A stretch of DNA of 64,000 nucleotides from Blautia obeum ATCC 29174 (GTDB taxonomy: Bacteria > Bacillota > Clostridia > Lachnospirales > Lachnospiraceae), in assembly GCF_025147765.1 (NCBI RefSeq), contig NZ_CP102265.1, forward strand, positions 2,641,001-2,705,000, written 5' to 3'. The position numbers and the translations under genes were made by a program. Shown here in pieces: positions 44,186-53,153 of the stretch. Position 1 is the stretch's first letter. Each line of letters opens with the position of its first letter. The notes under the pieces were generated by a model that was given only the letters and a program-made list of their open reading frames with translations, made no database searches and was not told where the DNA came from.

Positions 44186-44947
44186 TTATTGTTTCTTCTT
44201 GCCTTTCTCCCGCGCCACAAAAAATAGTCTTTCACTGTCCTCTGTTGCCGGATTTAATGTATATGCGTCATACACCGCAAGAAGCTCCATGCCTGCTTCT
44301 TTAATCAAAGTCTCTATTTCTTCCTGCGGATATGCCTTCTGGCAATGGACTTCTTCAGATTTCTCATACAGTCCGTCTTCTCTCGGAAGAAATACAGCCA
44401 GTTCATAATAGTTAAGCCCTTCTTCCTCATCATAACTGTTATCCCAGATGAAACTTCCCTCATCACGGTTCTCTGCGATCGTGGTATCTCCCAGCAGATC
44501 CCGGTATTTATGTACGGTATTCATGTCAAACAGAAAAATGCCTTCCGGATCCAGATAATTATTTACCAGTTCAAACACATGACGCAGTTCATCTCTGTCC
44601 GTAATATAGTTCAGACTGTCACAGACACTTACCACAGCCCGCACCGTACCATACAGTTCAAATTCCTGCATATCCTGCAGAAGATACAGAATATCCTGTC
44701 CGGATTCTACTCTTTTTTCCATTGCTTCTGCAAGCATTTCCTCAGAATTATCCACACCAATCATATCATAACCCTTGCCAGCAAGCAATCCTGTCATTGT
44801 CCCGGTTCCACATCCAAGTTCCAGAACCAGACCATCTGTAATCTCATATTCTCTGAGACGATCTGTAACATACTCCGCCCATCCTTCATAATCAATGTTA
44901 TCCATGAACAGATCATAGACCTGTGCAAACTTCTCATATGCACTCAT
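44186..44947 (-). CDS. Class I SAM-dependent methyltransferase
   Basis: A 253-residue methyltransferase. SAM-binding motif I is LVLELGCGTGTMTGLLAGKG, the acidic residue after beta-2 lies in MIGVDNSEEML, and motif IV is VVSVCDSLNYI. The C-terminal beta-rich part (NYYELAVFLPREDGLYEKSE) suggests the YdfG/DUF-type small-molecule methyltransferases rather than RNA enzymes, but the substrate is unknown. RBS GGAGAAAAACT. First of the run methyltransferase-hslO-nadE, which is separated from the lipoprotein gene by a terminator. Confidence 0.85.
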   Translation of the reverse strand: MSAYEKFAQVYDLFMDNIDYEGWAEYVTDRLREYEITDGLVLELGCGTGTMTGLLAGKGYDMIGVDNSEEMLAEAMEKRVESGQDILYLLQDMQEFELYGTVRAVVSVCDSLNYITDRDELRHVFELVNNYLDPEGIFLFDMNTVHKYRDLLGDTTIAENRDEGSFIWDNSYDEEEGLNYYELAVFLPREDGLYEKSEEVHCQKAYPQEEIETLIKEAGMELLAVYDAYTLNPATEDSERLFFVAREKGKKKQ

Positions 44948-45005
44948 AGTTTTTCTCCTTTATCCGTAATTTTGTACCTGTTTCTTCCAAACTCCTGTAG
45001 TGCCC

Positions 45006-45038
45006 AAAAAGGCAGATGATCTCTCACCTGCCTTTTTT
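45006..45038 (-). terminator. Terminator of the lipoprotein gene
   Basis: A 9-bp perfect stem AAAAGGCAG/CTGCCTTTT with a 13-nt loop and a T-run on both strands; it is placed 40 nt after the lipoprotein stop. Confidence 0.8.
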
Positions 45039-45077
45039 AATACATATTTCTGCAAGCAGCCAGTTTATGCTTCCCGC

Positions 45078-46166
45078 TTACTGTACAGGCATATAATATA
45101 CGTCTGCTGCTTCTCCGTGCCAGTAATAGCTGTTGCCTTCTGCATCATATGCATCCTGTTCATCGATGAAGTTGTAAACATTTCCATCAGAATCAACCCA
45201 GTTTCCATTTCCATCCGGTGTGATAACAAACGGATGTCCGTCAGAGTTACGATACAGGGTTCTTGTCTCATCTGTATTGGTCAGCTGTTCCTCTGTGAAT
45301 CCACCGGAATTTGTTGCTGTTCCGGAGCTATCACTGTTGTCTGTTGCTGCTGCATTTGCCGTTCCATCTGTTGCTGCTGCGTCCGTAGAACCATTTGCTG
45401 CTGCATCACCGGTATTTGCATCTGCTGCCGGCTGAGCTGCTGCATCACCGGTATTTGCATCTGTCTGTGCTGTATTCTCTATCGGGGCCTGCTGTGGAGC
45501 TGCTTCCTTCAGTGTGGAATCCCCAAGGATCTGGAAAGATTCTACTGCGGCTTTAACAGAAGCAAGTGCATCCTCTGTTTTTACTCCGGCGTCGATCGTA
45601 TAGTACTCTGTATCATTTGCGAATACTTTATGAACAACATAAAGATTTCCATTGCTCTTGTCTGTATTCAGCATTTTTGTTGTATAGCTGTATACACCGA
45701 TTCCATTGACATCATTGGCACTGTATTCCTGAATCTCAAAATCTGTTCCGTTGACTTTGTCTCCATCTGCCTGTTCCAGAGATACTGCCATATCCTGTGT
45801 ACTTGGGACAACCGTTGCTGCCATCGTATCCTCGCCCTGTCCATGCAGAATCAGGATATTTCCCTGCTCTGGTGATTCGAAGCTGAGCATATCTGTTTCG
45901 TCTGTCTTATTTGCCCATGTAGCATCCGGCAGATTGATTGCAATGCTCTTATCTGCTGATGTATAAGTTGTACTCTGTACATTTGGTGAGATCGTCGGTA
46001 CCGGTGTCTCTGTCGGTGCTTGCGTCACCTCCGGTGTCGGTGTATCAGTAACCTCCACAGTTTCTGTTTTATCTGTTTTGCCGTCTCCGCCAAAGCTGCA
46101 TGCTGTCATAAAAACAGATGCAGATATCGCTATTGCCGAAATTGCAAGTAATCTTTTATTTCTCAT
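45078..46166 (-). CDS. Secreted lipoprotein with Ala/Thr-rich low-complexity linker
   Basis: A 362-residue lipoprotein: signal peptide MRNKRLLAISAIAISASVFM with lipobox FMTAC (Cys22), then a Thr/Pro-rich spacer. A globular domain (about 65-205, YTSADKSIAINLPDATWANK) follows, reminiscent of PsbP/DUF-type lipoprotein folds. Next comes an Ala/Asp/Thr-rich linker with two 13-residue repeats beginning DANTGDAAA, and a C-terminal module with tyrosine and aspartate motifs (FVITPDGNGNWVDSDGNVYN). RBS AAGGAGGATACT fixes the start at 46164-46166. Own promoter and terminator. No known function. Confidence 0.8.
   Translation of the reverse strand: MRNKRLLAISAIAISASVFMTACSFGGDGKTDKTETVEVTDTPTPEVTQAPTETPVPTISPNVQSTTYTSADKSIAINLPDATWANKTDETDMLSFESPEQGNILILHGQGEDTMAATVVPSTQDMAVSLEQADGDKVNGTDFEIQEYSANDVNGIGVYSYTTKMLNTDKSNGNLYVVHKVFANDTEYYTIDAGVKTEDALASVKAAVESFQILGDSTLKEAAPQQAPIENTAQTDANTGDAAAQPAADANTGDAAANGSTDAAATDGTANAAATDNSDSSGTATNSGGFTEEQLTNTDETRTLYRNSDGHPFVITPDGNGNWVDSDGNVYNFIDEQDAYDAEGNSYYWHGEAADVYYMPVQ
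45400..45463 (-). repeat. 39-bp tandem repeat within the lipoprotein linker
   Basis: Two copies of a sequence beginning GCTGCATCACCGGTATTTGC, identical over 25 bp, start at 45400 and 45439. The 39-bp period keeps the frame and codes for two DANTGDAAA units, so copy number could change by slippage without a frameshift. Confidence 0.75.
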
Positions 46167-46250
46167 AGTATCCTCCTTAATATGGTTATCTCTGTAACCA
46201 CACATCTGTGCATATCTGTATTCCTGTGCACTTCATTCACAGCAGTCTAT

Positions 46251-46279
46251 ATTTTACATTTTTATTACAAAATTGTCAA
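46251..46279 (-). promoter_or_regulatory. Promoter of the lipoprotein gene
   Basis: On the minus strand a perfect TTGACA (46274-46279) and TAAAAT (46251-46256), spacing 17 bp. The leader to the ATG is about 78 nt. The -35 lies only 13 bp after the helD stop, with no terminator in between. Confidence 0.75.
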
Positions 46280-46291
46280 CAAATTTCAAAT

Positions 46292-48349
46292 TTAGTCTTC
46301 TACATCATACATATGCAGTTCATGCAATGCTCTTGTCGCTGTGATGTACCTGGCCTGTGCCGCAAGACCGCTGTTGTCCTCTGCATGAAACACCCCAAAA
46401 ACCTGGTCAAACTCAAGTCCCTTTGCAAGATAAAAGGTCGTTACTGTCAGTCCTTTTTTGAAATTCTGGCTGTCACGATTCATGTAAGTAAGCTGATATT
46501 CACCATCTGGATCAAGTGTTCTGAGTTTTTCTTCCAGATAAAGAAACGCATGCTCTGCTTCTCTTTCTGTAAAAAGAACCAGTGCTTCTGTTTCATAATC
46601 CTCTCGTTTCTGTTCCCATTTCTCAAGAACCCTGTCCAACGCTGTATGCAGATTTTTGAACTGCATCTCTTCCACTGCATCACCATGTCGGTCAAACAGC
46701 TCTATATCCGAGACACCGGTAAGACGATTCGCATATTGTGCAATTTCCATCGTATTACGGTAACTGCGGTTCATCACGATCTTACGGATATCTCTTCCGA
46801 AGATTTTCGGCAGAAACTTAAGCACATCCTGCTGCTGTTCTTCCATGGTCTGTGCCTTGTCCCCCAGGATCGTCATCTTACATGGAAACAGTTTCTTCAG
46901 AAGCACAAACTGAATCCAGGAATAATCCTGCATTTCATCCACTACCACATGCTTGATTCCGTGATGTCCCTTGCATCTGAACAGAGAATATTTCAGATAA
47001 AGTATCGGATATACATCTTCATAACGAAGTTTTCTTTTTTCAAGCGGAAGCCGTGGAAGTGCTTTATAACCTTCCTGTTCCAGAAAACGGCTGTACAGTA
47101 TATAGCAGTCTCTTGTCTCATACATCCGCTGGAAACGCTCGGTCAGCTCTTCCTTTTCTTCATCTGCAAGATCTCTGTCCCTCAGTGTTTCCACCTGGTC
47201 AATGAAATATTCTGCTACTGCTTCCATTCTGGAAAGAAGCGGGATATCCAGGAATTTGAAATAAAAAAGATCTATGATTTCTTTTTCTTTCAGAATGCAG
47301 CCTTTGTACTCTACATCCTTGAAATTCATCAGATCATCTTCCATGCCAAGCATAAAAGCATCCAGCTTGCCGGCAAATTCTGCTGACTGTTTTTTCCTGC
47401 ACAGTTCCTGCGATTCTGGACAGATGATTACCCGTTCGATCTGATCATAGCGGTCTTCACAGTCTGCAGCAATTCCCTTCAGTTCTCTATACGCAAACAG
47501 GTCAAAACTCATTTCACGAATGTTTTCTTCTCCCAGCTCCGGCAGAATGTGTGAAATATAATCCGCAAATACCCCGTTTGGTGAAAGTACCAGTATATTG
47601 GAAGATTTCAGATTTTCTCTGTCATGATAGAGAAGATATGCAATTCTGTGAAGTGCTACGGAAGTCTTACCACTTCCGGCAGCTCCCTGGATCACCATGA
47701 TCCGGTCCTTGGTATTACGGATGATCGCATTCTGCTCCTTCTGAATCGTGCGTACAATATTTTTCAGCTGGACTTCTCCCTTACTTCCAAGCTCCGCGCC
47801 AAGAATCTCATCATCGATCTTTACATCACTCTCAAACTCGTAGATCATCTTACCGCGTCGGATCTTGTATTGCCACTTGGAGACCACTTCCCCGGAAAAG
47901 GTTCCGGAAGGTGCCTCATAAGCCGCCGGTCCTTTATCATAATCATAAAACAGACCGCTGACCGGAGCTCTCCAGTCATATACCAACGGACGATGTCCGG
48001 CTGTCTCGGACAGGTTTCCAATTCCTATATAAAAGATTTCCGGCTCATCATCTCCATCATACACAAAATCTACCCGCCCAAAGAACGGTGAATCCAGCAT
48101 TTTCTTAAAACGTTTTCTTAGAAGAAACTGTTCTTCATTCGCATGCATCTGGTGGAACAGTGCCTGCTGGTTATCATAGTTCTCATAACCATACTCGTCC
48201 ATCTCTGTATAGTTTTCCCAGTAATATTCATGCATATCCTCGACTTCTTTTTCACCTTCGAGAATTGCCTGATCGATCTGTGCAAGCCTTGTACAGAGAC
48301 AGTTCAGCACATGCTGCAGATAATCTCTGCCATTTTCCATATTTGTCAT
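46292..48349 (-). CDS. helD: HelD-like superfamily 1 helicase
   Basis: A 685-residue UvrD-like protein of the HelD group, which in Bacillus binds RNA polymerase and recycles stalled complexes. Signs: an N-terminal coiled-coil arm (about 1-75), the HelD segment HRPLVYDWRAPVSGLFYDYD, Walker A VIQGAAGSGKTSVALHRIAY, motif II VVDEMQDYSW, motif III ILGDKAQTMEEQQQ and a late VTTFYLAKGLEFDQVFG. No nuclease domain. Monocistronic, with its own promoter that overlaps the terminator of the ABC exporter operon. Start RBS is weak; MENGRDYLQ three codons later is an alternative. Confidence 0.85.
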   Translation of the reverse strand: MTNMENGRDYLQHVLNCLCTRLAQIDQAILEGEKEVEDMHEYYWENYTEMDEYGYENYDNQQALFHQMHANEEQFLLRKRFKKMLDSPFFGRVDFVYDGDDEPEIFYIGIGNLSETAGHRPLVYDWRAPVSGLFYDYDKGPAAYEAPSGTFSGEVVSKWQYKIRRGKMIYEFESDVKIDDEILGAELGSKGEVQLKNIVRTIQKEQNAIIRNTKDRIMVIQGAAGSGKTSVALHRIAYLLYHDRENLKSSNILVLSPNGVFADYISHILPELGEENIREMSFDLFAYRELKGIAADCEDRYDQIERVIICPESQELCRKKQSAEFAGKLDAFMLGMEDDLMNFKDVEYKGCILKEKEIIDLFYFKFLDIPLLSRMEAVAEYFIDQVETLRDRDLADEEKEELTERFQRMYETRDCYILYSRFLEQEGYKALPRLPLEKRKLRYEDVYPILYLKYSLFRCKGHHGIKHVVVDEMQDYSWIQFVLLKKLFPCKMTILGDKAQTMEEQQQDVLKFLPKIFGRDIRKIVMNRSYRNTMEIAQYANRLTGVSDIELFDRHGDAVEEMQFKNLHTALDRVLEKWEQKREDYETEALVLFTEREAEHAFLYLEEKLRTLDPDGEYQLTYMNRDSQNFKKGLTVTTFYLAKGLEFDQVFGVFHAEDNSGLAAQARYITATRALHELHMYDVED

Positions 48350-48463
48350 AACTCATCAACCAATCATCATTTATTTTGCTGTGATTCTGCTTATCTTATC
48401 ACATACACTACAGTCATCTGTAACCTGTTTATTTTCAGCTTATTTTACCAACTGTAAAAAATT

Positions 48464-48492
48464 ATTATACCGAAAAAGGCGACTGCTGACAA
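48464..48492 (-). promoter_or_regulatory. Promoter of helD, overlapping the upstream terminator
   Basis: On the minus strand TTGTCA (48487-48492) and a perfect TATAAT (48464-48469), spacing 17 bp. The -35 lies at the edge of the descending arm of the ABC exporter terminator, and the terminator U-tract forms part of the spacer. Confidence 0.7.
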
Positions 48493-48516
48493 GAGGTCTC
48501 CTGTCCAGCAGCCGCC
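48478..48516 (-). terminator. Terminator of the ABC exporter operon
   Basis: An 11-bp stem GGCGGCTGCTG/CAGCAGTCGCC (one G-U) with inner pairing GACAGGAG/CTCTTGTC and TTTTT after the stem on the minus strand. It lies 15 nt after the second exporter gene. Confidence 0.85.
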
Positions 48517-48530
48517 CGGTGTCCTATTAA

Positions 48531-50360
48531 TTATTTGTCAAACTGGCTGTTGTAAAGATCCGCATAGAATCCATTTGCTGCCAGGAGTTCTTTGTGATTT
48601 CCCTGCTCGATGATATCGCCATCCTTCATAACAAGGATCAGATCTGCATCTTTGATCGTAGAAAGTCTGTGTGCAATAACGAAGCTTGTTCTGCCCTTCA
48701 TCAGGTTGTCCATTGCTTTCTGGATCTGCATTTCTGTTCGGGTATCGACAGAAGATGTTGCCTCATCAAGAATCAGGATCTTGTTGTCTGCAAGAATTGC
48801 TCTTGCAATGGTAAGAAGCTGTTTCTGTCCCTGAGAGATATTGCTTGTCTCCTCATCCAGTACCATCTGGTATCCGCCAGGCTGCTGCATGATGAAGTTA
48901 TGGATATGAGCAGCCTTTGCCGCTGCAATAACTTCTTCATCGGTTGCATCCAGACGTCCGTAACGGATGTTTTCCATGATCGTTCCTGAGAAAAGCCAGG
49001 TGTCCTGAAGAACCATTCCGAACATTTCATGGAGCTCACTTCTGTTGAAGTTTCTGACATCATGGCCATCAACCTTGATCGCGCCTTTGTTTACATCATA
49101 GAAACGCATCAGAAGTTTTACCATGGTCGTTTTTCCCGCTCCGGTCGGACCTACGATAGCTACCTTCTGGCCATCATGCACATCTGCTGAAAAATCATGC
49201 ACGATGATCTTATCCGGATTATAGCCAAACTCTACATGCTCAAACTGTACATTTCCGTTGAGTCCTTCGATAGAATCCGGATTTTCCGGCTGCTGTACTT
49301 CTTCCTCTTCATCTAGGAATTCAAACACACGCTCGGATGCTGCAGCTGAAGACTGCAGAAGGTTTGTAACCTGAGCGATCTGCTGGATTGGCTGTGTAAA
49401 GTTACGGATATACTGGAAGAAGGACTGGATATCACCAACTTCGATGGAACCTTTGATAACAAAAACACCACCAAGAAGTGCAACCATCACATATCCGAGG
49501 TTTCCTACAAACTGCATGATCGGCATCATCATTCCTGAGAAGAACTGAGATTTCCATGCTGATTCGTAGAGCTTTTTGTTGTCCTTTTCAAATTCCTCCA
49601 GAACATCATTTTCTTTGTTGAAAACTCTTACCACATCATGGCCGCCAAAGTTTTCTTCGATCTGGCCATTGACTGCACCAAGGTAATTCTGCTGTGCCTG
49701 GAAATATTTCTGTGAATGCTTCATCACTGTCTGAATGATAAACATAGATACCGGCAGGATCAGAAGTGCTGCCAGTGTCATCCACACATTGATGGACAGC
49801 ATCATAATAAATACACCGATCAGTGTTGTTACGGATGTGATCAGCTGGGTCAGACTCTGGTTCAGACTCATTTGCAGAGTATCGACATCGTTTGTTACTC
49901 TTGAGAGGATCTCACCGTTTGTTCTGCTCTCAAAATAATTGAGCGGCAGTTTATTGATCTTCTTTGAAATATCTTTTCTTAAATTATAGGTTACATCATT
50001 GGAGATTCCTGTCATGATCCATCCCTGGATAAAGGAAAAACATGCACTTGCCAGATATAATCCCAATGTCCATAGCAGGATCATTCCGATCTTGCCAAAA
50101 TTAATGCCTCCGGTTCCGTTTACCTTGGCAACCAGGCCGTTGAAAAGCTCTGTCGTTGCTTTACCAAGGATCTTAGGTCCTGCAATATTAAAAACAGTTC
50201 CTGCAACCGCAAAGATAAATACCATTACAAAACGTAATTTATAACGGCTCATATAACGGAACAATTTTCCCATTGAACCTTTAAAATCTTTTGCTTTTTC
50301 TGTCGGGCGCATTCCAGGTCCATGACCGCCCATCGGTCCGCGTCGTCTCTGTCCACTCAT
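48531..50360 (-). CDS. Heterodimeric ABC exporter, catalytic-site subunit
   Basis: A 609-residue exporter half-transporter: six helices (residues about 35-330) fused to an ATPase domain. Walker A VGPTGAGKTTMVK, Q-loop MVLQDTWLFSG, Walker B ILILDEATSSVDTRTE with the catalytic Glu, H-loop VIAHRLSTI. Its signature is ISQGQ rather than SGGQ. With the partner (Walker B Asp, signature SGGQ) this gives one good and one degenerate nucleotide site, as in LmrCD or TM287/288. The N-terminus is Arg/Gly-rich (MSGQRRRGPMGGHGPGMRPT). It overlaps the partner gene by 4 nt. Confidence 0.93.
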   Translation of the reverse strand: MSGQRRRGPMGGHGPGMRPTEKAKDFKGSMGKLFRYMSRYKLRFVMVFIFAVAGTVFNIAGPKILGKATTELFNGLVAKVNGTGGINFGKIGMILLWTLGLYLASACFSFIQGWIMTGISNDVTYNLRKDISKKINKLPLNYFESRTNGEILSRVTNDVDTLQMSLNQSLTQLITSVTTLIGVFIMMLSINVWMTLAALLILPVSMFIIQTVMKHSQKYFQAQQNYLGAVNGQIEENFGGHDVVRVFNKENDVLEEFEKDNKKLYESAWKSQFFSGMMMPIMQFVGNLGYVMVALLGGVFVIKGSIEVGDIQSFFQYIRNFTQPIQQIAQVTNLLQSSAAASERVFEFLDEEEEVQQPENPDSIEGLNGNVQFEHVEFGYNPDKIIVHDFSADVHDGQKVAIVGPTGAGKTTMVKLLMRFYDVNKGAIKVDGHDVRNFNRSELHEMFGMVLQDTWLFSGTIMENIRYGRLDATDEEVIAAAKAAHIHNFIMQQPGGYQMVLDEETSNISQGQKQLLTIARAILADNKILILDEATSSVDTRTEMQIQKAMDNLMKGRTSFVIAHRLSTIKDADLILVMKDGDIIEQGNHKELLAANGFYADLYNSQFDK

Positions 50361-52519
50361 GCCAATTCCTCCTCTGACAGCTGACTCATTGCAATCTGAC
50401 GATAAACTTCACAGTTTTTCATCAGTTCTCCATGAGTACCAATTCCTGCCATATGTCCATCATCCAGTACAATGATCTTGTCTGCATTCAGGATCGTGCT
50501 GATACGCTGTGCAACAATGATCGTTGTAGCATCTTTGGTATGTTCTTTCAGAGCCTTACGCAGAGTACTGTCAGTCTTGAAATCCAGAGCGGAAAAGCTG
50601 TCGTCAAAAATAAATATCTCCGGTTTCTTGGCGATCGCTCTTGCAATTGAAAGCCGCTGCTTCTGTCCGCCGGATACGTTTGTTCCGCCCTGAGCGATCG
50701 GAGAAGCATATTTCTCTGGTTTCGCATCAATAAATTCTGTTGCCTGAGCAACCTCTGCTGCTTCTTTTACTTCTGTTTCTGAAATATCAGTCTTGCCGTA
50801 GCGGATATTGGAATCGATCGTACCGGAGAAAAGGACTCCCTTCTGTGGAACATATCCAAGTCTGGATCGTACTTCTTTCTGAGTCATTTCACGAACATCC
50901 ACTCCGTCGACAAGAACACGGCCTTCTGTCACATCATAGAAACGAGGAATCAGATTGATCAGTGTGCTCTTTCCGCTTCCGGTACTTCCGATCACGGCGA
51001 TCGTTTCGCCCTTTTCTGCCTTAAAGGAGATGTCGCTGATGACGTTTTCGCCTGCTTCCGGATATGCAAAACTTACATGGTCGAATTCAACGGTTCCTTT
51101 GACATTCGCCTCTGGCTGAACCGGATTTTCCGGATCTGTTATGCTGACTTTTGTATTGAGTACATCGTTGATACGAAGTGCTGCAACATTTGCTCTTGGG
51201 AGCATAATGGACATTGCTGTGATCATCAGGAAGGACATGATGATCTGCATTGCATACTGAATGAATGCCATAACATTACCAACCTGCATGGTTCCATTGT
51301 CTACTGCATAAGATCCACTGTAGATGATCAGCACAGAGACACCATTCATAATGAGCATCATCGTCGGCATCATAAAAGTCATACATCTGTTAACAAACAG
51401 GTTTGTCTTTGTAAGTCTTAGATTTGCCTCTTCAAAACGTTCTTCTTCGTGTTTTTCACGGCTGAATGCGCGGATAACAGGGATACCTGTCAGGATCTCA
51501 CGTGTTACCAGGTTCAGTTTGTCAACCAGAGTCTGCAGTATTGTAAACTTAGGCATTGCCACCTGGAACAGAACAACGATCACAACAAGGATCAGGCCTA
51601 CTGCAAGACCAAGGATCCATGTCATAGAAGAATCCGTCTTCAATACACGGATCACGCCACCGATACCAAGGATCGGCGCATATAGTACGATACGGAAAAA
51701 CATTGCCATTACCTGCTGCACCTGCTGAATATCGTTTGTGCATCGGGTGATCAGGGATGCTGTTGAGAATTTATGGTATTCACGGCTTGAGAATGAAATA
51801 ACTTTATTGTACACTGCATTTCTCAGGTCATGACCAAGCGCTGCTGCCACTCTGGATGAAAGAAATACCACGCAGATTGCGCAGAGCATGGTGATAAGTG
51901 CCATTCCCAGCATCTTAACGCCTGAGATTTTGATGTAATGCATCTGGATCGCATCGACATCCTCACCCATTGCCTCGTATTCACTCTTTACATAAGCTAC
52001 ACCAGCCTGTGTAAGGATGGATGGCTGCATCTTGTCAATCTTCTCACTGATCTTCTCGATCATTGAGGTCAGAGCTTCCTCTGGCAGCTGAGCGATTGCC
52101 TGCATCGGATCTGTTCCTTCCGGAACTCCCATCTTTGCAAGCATCTCATTTACTTCGTCACTGCCGGATGAAAAGCTTGCAGCTATCATCATCGGTTTTG
52201 TTAAAATATCGTTGAGTTTCTCTCGTTCCTCAGATTTTACATCATCTTTTAGTACGAGGTTGTCCCCATCTTCTTCATAATAGGAATCTATGGTTTCTTT
52301 TTCCTCTTCATCCATAAATAATTTCAGATTATCCATGGATGTTTTTCTGATCTTTTCAGGTACACTGTCTTCGATACCACTTTGCTGGATTCCCACATTA
52401 ACGATCTTGGATGTGTAATCCGGCAGTGACAGATCGCAGTAAGCCTGAAGAAACAGAAGTGCTATGATCAGTACTACATAGCCAGCTGATTTTTTCAGAT
52501 ATTTCATCAGTTTGATCAC
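50357..52519 (-). CDS. Heterodimeric ABC exporter, degenerate-site subunit with an external domain
   Basis: A 720-residue half-exporter. Between TM1 (about 10-28) and TM2 (about 195-220) lies a roughly 165-residue extracellular domain rich in acidic residues (IEKISEKIDKMQPSILTQAG), absent in standard exporters. ATPase motifs: Walker A VIGSTGSGKSTLIN, signature NVSGGQKQRLSIARA, Walker B IFIFDDSFSALDFKTD, where Asp replaces the catalytic Glu. Start is a GTG overlapping the marR stop by 4 nt (GTGA). Second gene of the operon. Substrate is likely a drug or cationic toxic compound, from the MarR link. Confidence 0.92.
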   Translation of the reverse strand: MIKLMKYLKKSAGYVVLIIALLFLQAYCDLSLPDYTSKIVNVGIQQSGIEDSVPEKIRKTSMDNLKLFMDEEEKETIDSYYEEDGDNLVLKDDVKSEEREKLNDILTKPMMIAASFSSGSDEVNEMLAKMGVPEGTDPMQAIAQLPEEALTSMIEKISEKIDKMQPSILTQAGVAYVKSEYEAMGEDVDAIQMHYIKISGVKMLGMALITMLCAICVVFLSSRVAAALGHDLRNAVYNKVISFSSREYHKFSTASLITRCTNDIQQVQQVMAMFFRIVLYAPILGIGGVIRVLKTDSSMTWILGLAVGLILVVIVVLFQVAMPKFTILQTLVDKLNLVTREILTGIPVIRAFSREKHEEERFEEANLRLTKTNLFVNRCMTFMMPTMMLIMNGVSVLIIYSGSYAVDNGTMQVGNVMAFIQYAMQIIMSFLMITAMSIMLPRANVAALRINDVLNTKVSITDPENPVQPEANVKGTVEFDHVSFAYPEAGENVISDISFKAEKGETIAVIGSTGSGKSTLINLIPRFYDVTEGRVLVDGVDVREMTQKEVRSRLGYVPQKGVLFSGTIDSNIRYGKTDISETEVKEAAEVAQATEFIDAKPEKYASPIAQGGTNVSGGQKQRLSIARAIAKKPEIFIFDDSFSALDFKTDSTLRKALKEHTKDATTIIVAQRISTILNADKIIVLDDGHMAGIGTHGELMKNCEVYRQIAMSQLSEEELA

Positions 52520-53022
52520 TTTTGCTGCCTCTCTTTCCTGGTGTTGTTCTTACCGGATGCAACCGGTATTTTTTCAATGTTCTCTGTGATCTGGTCCAGA
52601 AATCTTCGCAGAAGGCAAAGGTCTTCTTCGCTGAAACCATCGAGAAGTATTTTCTCGTTATCCTGCACCTTCTTCATGCCACTTTCTTTGGCCTGCTTGC
52701 CTTTTTCTGTCATATAGATTCTTGAGATACGCTGATCTTTTTCATCGGCTTCTCTGTAAAGGAATCCCGCTTTTTCCAGGCGTTGGACAGTTACGTTGAC
52801 AGTCGGTGGTTTGATGTGCAGTTTTTCTGCGATCTCGCGCTGGCTCAGTCCGTCTTTGTGTGCCAATAGACCGAGCACCGGTATCTGTCCCGGATAGATT
52901 CCCAGTTCCTGCATCTGTCCAAAGCATTTGGCCATAAAACGCCGGTCAATCCGCATAAACATTGTGAGAATACTGGATTTATACTCTCTCTGACAAAAGT
53001 CTGGTTCTTCATCTGTAAACAA
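52516..53022 (-). CDS. MarR-family repressor of the ABC exporter
   Basis: A 168-residue winged-helix regulator. Core: GQIPVLGLLAHKDGLSQREI, recognition helix AEKLHIKPPTVNVTVQRLEK and wing EADEKDQRISRIYMTEKGK. The start codon is TTG (53020-53022), supported by GGAGGTGAAGAC just before it and no in-frame ATG. It heads the operon with the two exporter genes and probably represses it from two tandem palindromes at 53056-53082. Ligand unknown, likely a transporter substrate. Confidence 0.9.
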   Translation of the reverse strand: MFTDEEPDFCQREYKSSILTMFMRIDRRFMAKCFGQMQELGIYPGQIPVLGLLAHKDGLSQREIAEKLHIKPPTVNVTVQRLEKAGFLYREADEKDQRISRIYMTEKGKQAKESGMKKVQDNEKILLDGFSEEDLCLLRRFLDQITENIEKIPVASGKNNTRKERQQK

Positions 53023-53055
53023 GTCTTCACCTCCATGTGATGTCTGTTGTTTTGA

Positions 53056-53082
53056 TTAGTCGGCTATTGATTAGTCGGCTAA
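53056..53082 (-). promoter_or_regulatory. Tandem palindromic operators for the MarR regulator
   Basis: TTAGTCGGCTAT (53056-53067) and TTAGTCGGCTAA (53071-53082) are two 12-bp dyads (TTAG-N4-CTAA) in direct repeat 15 bp apart. They cover about +1 to +27 of the predicted transcript, so bound repressor would block initiation or early elongation. Confidence 0.7.
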
Positions 53083-53088
53083 TTGTTT

Positions 53089-53116
53089 ATTATATGCATT
53101 TGTGCAGAAAATGCAA
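53089..53116 (-). promoter_or_regulatory. Promoter of the marR-ABC exporter operon
   Basis: On the minus strand TTGCAT (53111-53116) and a perfect TATAAT (53089-53094), spacing 16 bp, transcription start near 53082. The marR start codon is about 60 nt downstream. Confidence 0.75.
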
Positions 53117-53153
53117 CTGTTTTTGTAGATTTCACAAAAAAATCAGATTTGAC

